Assembly (NCBI GenBank): GCA_947561395.2
Contig: OX387190.1
Coordinates: forward strand, 37,064,392 to 37,128,391
Reading direction: 5' to 3'
DNA length: 64,000 nt
Source: Buxus sempervirens
Taxonomy: Eukaryota; Streptophyta; Magnoliopsida; Buxales; Buxaceae
Below, piece by piece: positions 60,510 through 64,000 of this stretch. The notes beneath the pieces are model-generated. The model was not told where the DNA came from and did not search any database. It saw only the letters and a program-made list of their open reading frames with translations. A program made the position numbers and the translations under genes. Numbering within the stretch: the first letter of the stretch is position 1; the number at the start of each line of letters is the position of its first letter.

Positions 60510-61087
60510 TAGGGGTGCAACTCGGTCCGGTTAAAACCGAACCCGAACCGACCCAAACCGACTTCGGTTTGGTTTTGTTCGGTTTTATAGTGGTTCGGTT
60601 CGGTTTCGGTCCAAAAATCCCTAAACCGAACTAGGTCGGTTCGGTTTCGGGTTTCATGTTCGATAAACTGAACCGAACCGAACCCGAACCGAAACCGAAC
60701 CGAATTCATGTATTTCCCTAAACCGAACCGAATTTATATATATATTATAAGATTATATATATATTATAATATATAATCTATGTTTTATATATATATAAAA
60801 TATAATATATGTTAAACTTTTTAAAGTTTATATTTAAACTTAAATGATATTACAAAAAAACCTTTATTTGAGATAAAAATATATTGGTCCAACCCGAACC
60901 GAACCGAACCGAATAGTTTTCATGTAGTTCGGTTCGGTTCGGTTTGGGTTTCGGTTTTTTCATATATTTTCGGTTCGGTTTTCGGTTTAGTTGGTTCGGT
61001 TTTCAATTCGGTTCAAGTATACATATTTTCGGTTTGGTCTTTGGGTTGACATCAACCCGGACCGAACCGAACCGAGTTGCACCCCTA
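60510..61087. mobile_element. Non-autonomous hAT element (Ac-like termini, 578 bp)
   Basis: It begins TAGGGGTGCAACTCGGT and on the minus strand starts identically. It is flanked by a perfect 8-bp duplication GTTTATAT (60502-60509 and 61088-61095). Both subterminal zones are packed with CGGTTCGG/CCGAACCG repeats, around an AT-rich core. The termini resemble the YAGGGATGAAA ends of Ac. It does not encode transposase. Confidence 0.88.
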
Positions 61088-61370
61088 GTTTATATCATTC
61101 TCTATTGTAGATTAGAGGAACACAATGAATGTCTCTGTTATAAATATATAAAGTTATTAATGACGTTGGTACGTTCTCGAAATGGGTACTATGGGGTTAG
61201 GTGAATTCCATAACAGATGTCCTTTGGTGTTCCAAGCTCCCCTCTTTTTATGTCCTATTTGAAAGAGAATCCAATACCTCATAAATGTGAATATCTTAAT
61301 CCTATGAACTGTACCACCCATGGGTGTATTTGATTTGGGACAAAACAGTTAGAATTAGGCTCAATCTACT

Positions 61371-61454
61371 CTGGGACCTATTTTTTTTTTTTTTTTTGGG
61401 TAAGGCTGGGACCTATTAATTTTTTTTTTTTGGTAGGCCTGGGACCTATTAATT
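61371..61454 (-). repeat. Two successive tail-only retroinsertions (A-run on minus strand)
   Basis: CTGGGACCTATT occurs three times, starting at 61371, 61406 and 61439. The copies are separated by T-run plus GGGTAAGG and T-run plus GGTAGG. On the minus strand these read CCTTACCC-A(n) and CCTACC-A(n). Copies two and three also share AATT. This fits two independent or nested insertions of a bare LINE tail, each duplicating the same 12-16 bp. Confidence 0.6.
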
Positions 61455-61527
61455 AGAATCCGAGCTGGCTTATAGCTAAATTTAATGGCATTGTACCTTC
61501 GTATTTGTCAGGAAGTTTGCAATTGAG

Positions 61528-61670
61528 ATTCTATAGGACCTTTATCTACGATCTTATTTGCAGCTCACATTGGGATTATGTCATGTGTACAGTGAATGGT
61601 ATAACTGTAAATTTTTAAGCAATCTTATGAAAAGCTACAAATAAGATTATATATAAAGGTCCTACAGGAT
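61528..61670. mobile_element. Foldback MITE, same family as 36254-36401
   Basis: The left arm TATAGGACCTTTATCTACG and the right arm, on the minus strand TGTAGGACCTTTATATATAA, are inverted. The centre shares CTGTAAATTTTTAAGCAATC and GAAAAGCTACA with the element at 36254. Non-coding. Confidence 0.8.
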
Positions 61671-61786
61671 GTAAACCGGGAAGTTTGTCCCTAGGTATTT
61701 AACCAAATATGATACTCCGATTCCTAGATATTGTATCATTAGATTGCCCCTTTAGGGGTACGGCTGAGCTGAGCCAAAAGAGTTTT

Positions 61787-62262
61787 GGGAAAATTATGGG
61801 AAAGACCTCCTTTTTGGGAGGTCTTTCCCAAAAGGCCTTTACATCAAAGTTATGATACTGCAAGCCTCATTTTCCCTTAAATTTATCAAAAGGGCTTCAC
61901 ATGAGGAATGCAAGCATTTTCATAAGAAGATACAAGTCTTATCATAGGGGGATACAATTATTTTCATACTAGGATACAATCACACTACTCATAGGGGCAA
62001 ACAAGTATAGGGATACAAGAATTTTCATATGAGGATACACGTATAATCATAAAGGGATACAAGCATTTTCATAGGAGGATACAAGTCCTGTCATACGGGG
62101 ATACAAGCATTTTCATAGGATGATACAAGTCTTGTCATAAATGGCATGTGAGGCCCTTTTGATAAATTTAAGAGGAAAGGAGGCCTGCAGCATCATAACT
62201 TTGATGTGCAGGCCTTTTGAGAAAGACCTCCAAAAAAGGAGGCCTTTCCCATCATTTTCCCC
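61787..62262. mobile_element. Mutator-like MITE with ~115-bp terminal inverted repeats
   Basis: About 115-120 bases at each end are inverted copies: left GGGAAAATTATGGGAAAG; right, on the minus strand, GGGGAAAATGATGGGAAAG. Both continue through TTATCAAAAGGG. A 9-bp duplication AAGAGTTTT lies at 61778-61786 and 62263-62271. Long TIRs with a 9-bp duplication define Mutator-like elements. The 61930-62140 centre is a tandem array of a ~20-base unit, GATACAAGCATTTTCATAGG and variants, about nine to ten copies. Confidence 0.82.
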
Positions 62263-62271
62263 AAGAGTTTT

Positions 62272-62881
62272 CCATGATTTGGAAATGAAAACCATTAGTC
62301 CCGTCCGAAAAATCCACGACAGTGACTACAAGCTCCACCGTCCACATACTAGGTAGGTAGCCATCATTCGTTCTAGTCTAGACTGCTTTTCTAACTTGGA
62401 TGGTATAGTCGGCAAATTTGGGCAATATTTTTTCTCAAAGAGCCAATCTCAGTTCGGTATCACGTCTTATATCTAATTTATTTACTTGGGCTTGAAGGGA
62501 AACTTGAAAACTACAGAAATGTCACCATTAAGAATGACCGAATGAGCCGCACTGAAACACACTGTTAGGTTGCAGTTGCTCTGTATCAGTCTCGTAAACA
62601 TCACCAGATAAACATGCCCCATCAAACATAAGCTTCAATGGTGATAGATATTCAATTTCTTCACGTTAGTTTCTCCTCCGTTTCTAACTTTATCTTTACC
62701 CCAAAGAATAGAACACCAAGAATTTGTATAAGCTGCAAGGGCACTGTCATTCGAGCATTTAAACTGGGTAATCGAAACATATACATGTTATAAATACCTG
62801 CACACGTCCATCTTACAAGAACCGACAGATGCCACCAACTTCCCTTCACCAAGTTGCCCAGGAAGAGTTTTGACTCTCAAA
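62272..62881. other. Upstream region of the last gene
   Basis: About 600 bp before the ATG at 62882 should contain its promoter and leader. No confident TATA box or other feature was identified. Confidence 0.45.
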
Positions 62882-63573
62882 ATGAGTTTTTTGGCTCCTG
62901 AAGAGCCCAAACAACCTCCAAAGCCTTGCAGATTCTTCACATCAGCCCTCAGGGATGCTCTTGCTCAATGCCAGAATTGTCCAGGAAGACTGTCTTCTTC
63001 AAGCATCGAGGAGGAGTCTCTACCCAGCGACATGGACGATGAAGAAGATGTACTAATTCCGCAAATCCTGTTTTGCTGTTCTCTCAACTTGTGGTTAATT
63101 ATTCTGGGATTTATATATTTTGTTCTCAGGTGATTGTTTTGGCGATTCGAAGTCGAGCCATGGAAGCAAGGATGAGACGTAAGGCTAGCTCGAATCTCAG
63201 CTGGGTTTTACCACCAACATTGGGGGAATTGTTCATTAGTCCGAAGGGAGGAATCCAACACACAAAAGATGACGAAGATGAGGAAGAAGATAGGGAAGCA
63301 TTCCTCTCTGCTGGTAGCTGCTTATCTCGCTGTTCCAGTGCCAGCAGAGAACTGTTCTTCTCTGTTGGGGGGAGCTTGTCCCGATGTTCGAGTGCAAGTG
63401 GTTTTGGCTTCAAAGATGAAATTCGCAGGCGCTTGATGATTAAGGAGCTGTGTCACTGTGATGGGTGGCCGTTCGGTCTCTGCCGAAAGTCTATGCTGCT
63501 TCCGCCTCTGCCCAGATCTCCTTCAGACTCCTGGTCATGGAGTAAAGGCGCTCGAATGGTTAAGATTCTTTGA
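62882..63573 (+). CDS. Conserved plant protein of unknown function
   Basis: Two exons, 62882-63049 and 63130-63573, separated by an 80-bp intron with GT-AG borders, give 203 residues. The join reads DDEED/VIVLAIRSRAME and is in phase. Visible elements are an acidic stretch (SDMDDEED), an IRSRAMEARMRRKAS basic helix, an acidic run DDEDEEEDREAF, two FFSVG/LSRCSS-type repeats (about residues 120-145), and a C-terminal block CHCDGWPFGLCRKSMLLPPLPRSPS. The C-terminal Cys/Trp block and the SRCSS motif are conserved in plant proteins without assigned function. There is no signal peptide or membrane segment. The ATG at 62882 is the first in frame. An alternative is that the intron is retained in some transcripts, which would shift the frame. 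Confidence 0.72.
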
Positions 63574-63940
63574 ACCAGCATCGGGACGACGACAGTGCCA
63601 GCAAAAAGTTGTGTTTTTGGGTTTCATTAAAGCTTTTTCAGAAGAAAACCTTCTTCCATGTGAATGACAAAACCTTTACCCCCAAAAAAAAAAATGTGAA
63701 TGATAAAACGATTCGCATCCCCTACTGCGCATGCTCTATATACAATTTTTACTCTTTATTAATGCAGAATTTATCGAATCTTCTGGGTTGGTTCTTAGAA
63801 TGCTTTTTAAAAATAATTCTGATTCAGTCACCGAATTCTTGGTAATTGAGAATTTGTTATACTTTTTTAACATAATTGTGAATGAGTGTTGTTTTATTAT
63901 TCATGAAGGACTTTTCCCAAAAATGCCCTTCTGTTCTGAT
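63574..63940. other. 3' flank of the last gene, with a tail-only insertion
   Basis: Probable 3' UTR and flank. It contains the micro-insertion at 63658-63709. AT-rich, with no further gene recognised. Confidence 0.55.
63658..63709 (+). repeat. Tail-only retroinsertion: CTTTACCCCC plus A-run between 16-bp repeats
   Basis: ATGTGAATGACAAAAC (63658-63673) and ATGTGAATGATAAAAC (63694-63709) flank CTTTACCCCC and ten A residues. The CTTTACC-A(n) end matches the 3' tail of the LINE remnant at 22332-22928. It lies in the probable 3' UTR of the unknown-function gene. Confidence 0.62.
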
Positions 63941-64000
63941 TAGGGGTGCAACTCGGTTCGGGTTGATGTCAACCCAAAACCAAACCGAAAATATCTATAA
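63941..64000. mobile_element. Start of a second hAT element of the 60510 family, cut by the window edge
   Basis: The final 60 bases start TAGGGGTGCAACTCGGTTCG and then match, in inverse orientation, the right arm of the element at 60510-61087, including TTGATGTCAACCC and CCAAACCGAAAATAT. Only this end is inside the window. Confidence 0.8.

Noticed and set aside
63126..63413. Minus-strand 95-codon open frame
   Set aside because: It is antisense to the second exon of the unknown-function gene and reflects its Ser/acidic composition.

Overview
This window is nuclear DNA of a flowering plant. Every larger gene is split by GT-AG introns, the intergenic DNA and introns are AT-rich, and the proteins are plant-type: a KRP-class CDK inhibitor, a plant PP2C, a patatin-like lipase and a mitochondrial-type DEAD-box helicase. 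Gene spacing (about 5 kb), kilobase introns and nested transposon remnants fit a mid-sized dicot genome, perhaps a woody one. The species cannot be named from the sequence.

Eleven protein genes can be supported. From the left: a short two-EF-hand protein (7-291, +); a seven-exon DEAD-box RNA helicase of the RH9/RH53 type (1847-6445, +); a nine-exon PP2C resembling Arabidopsis At1g47380 (8127-15340, -); a seven-exon DUF829/TMEM53-like hydrolase-fold protein (17381-21811, -); origin recognition complex subunit 2 (23623-28869, -); a KRP/ICK CDK inhibitor (31324-32487, -); a patatin-like acyl hydrolase (36953-39443, +); a conserved plant single-pass membrane protein with a Cys-rich C-terminal domain (40947-48440, +); a DPH4-type J-protein (53655-54194, +); a small plant protein with a TPR-like region (55210-55614, +); and a conserved plant protein of unknown function (62882-63573, +). 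Exon joins were chosen so that splice sites, reading phase and family conservation agree; none was checked against transcripts.

Between and inside these genes lie many transposon remnants: four LINE-derived 3' fragments (zf-RVT/RNase H), five hAT-type elements (three with clear 8-bp target duplications and one with a less symmetrical one), a Mutator-like MITE with TIRs of about 115 bp, two very small Helitrons, a 260-bp solo LTR and several foldback MITEs. Most sit in introns or in the 55.6-62.9 kb gene desert.

The genes do not form one pathway. ORC2 (replication licensing) and the KRP inhibitor (CDK restraint) are neighbours on the same strand, and ORC2 has an E2F-type site and a telo-box just upstream. 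The least ordinary observation is a set of poly(A)-only insertions, each a few bases plus an A-run flanked by 12-16-bp duplications. Most share an ACC-A(n) tail with a LINE remnant in the same window. No new protein-coding system was found.
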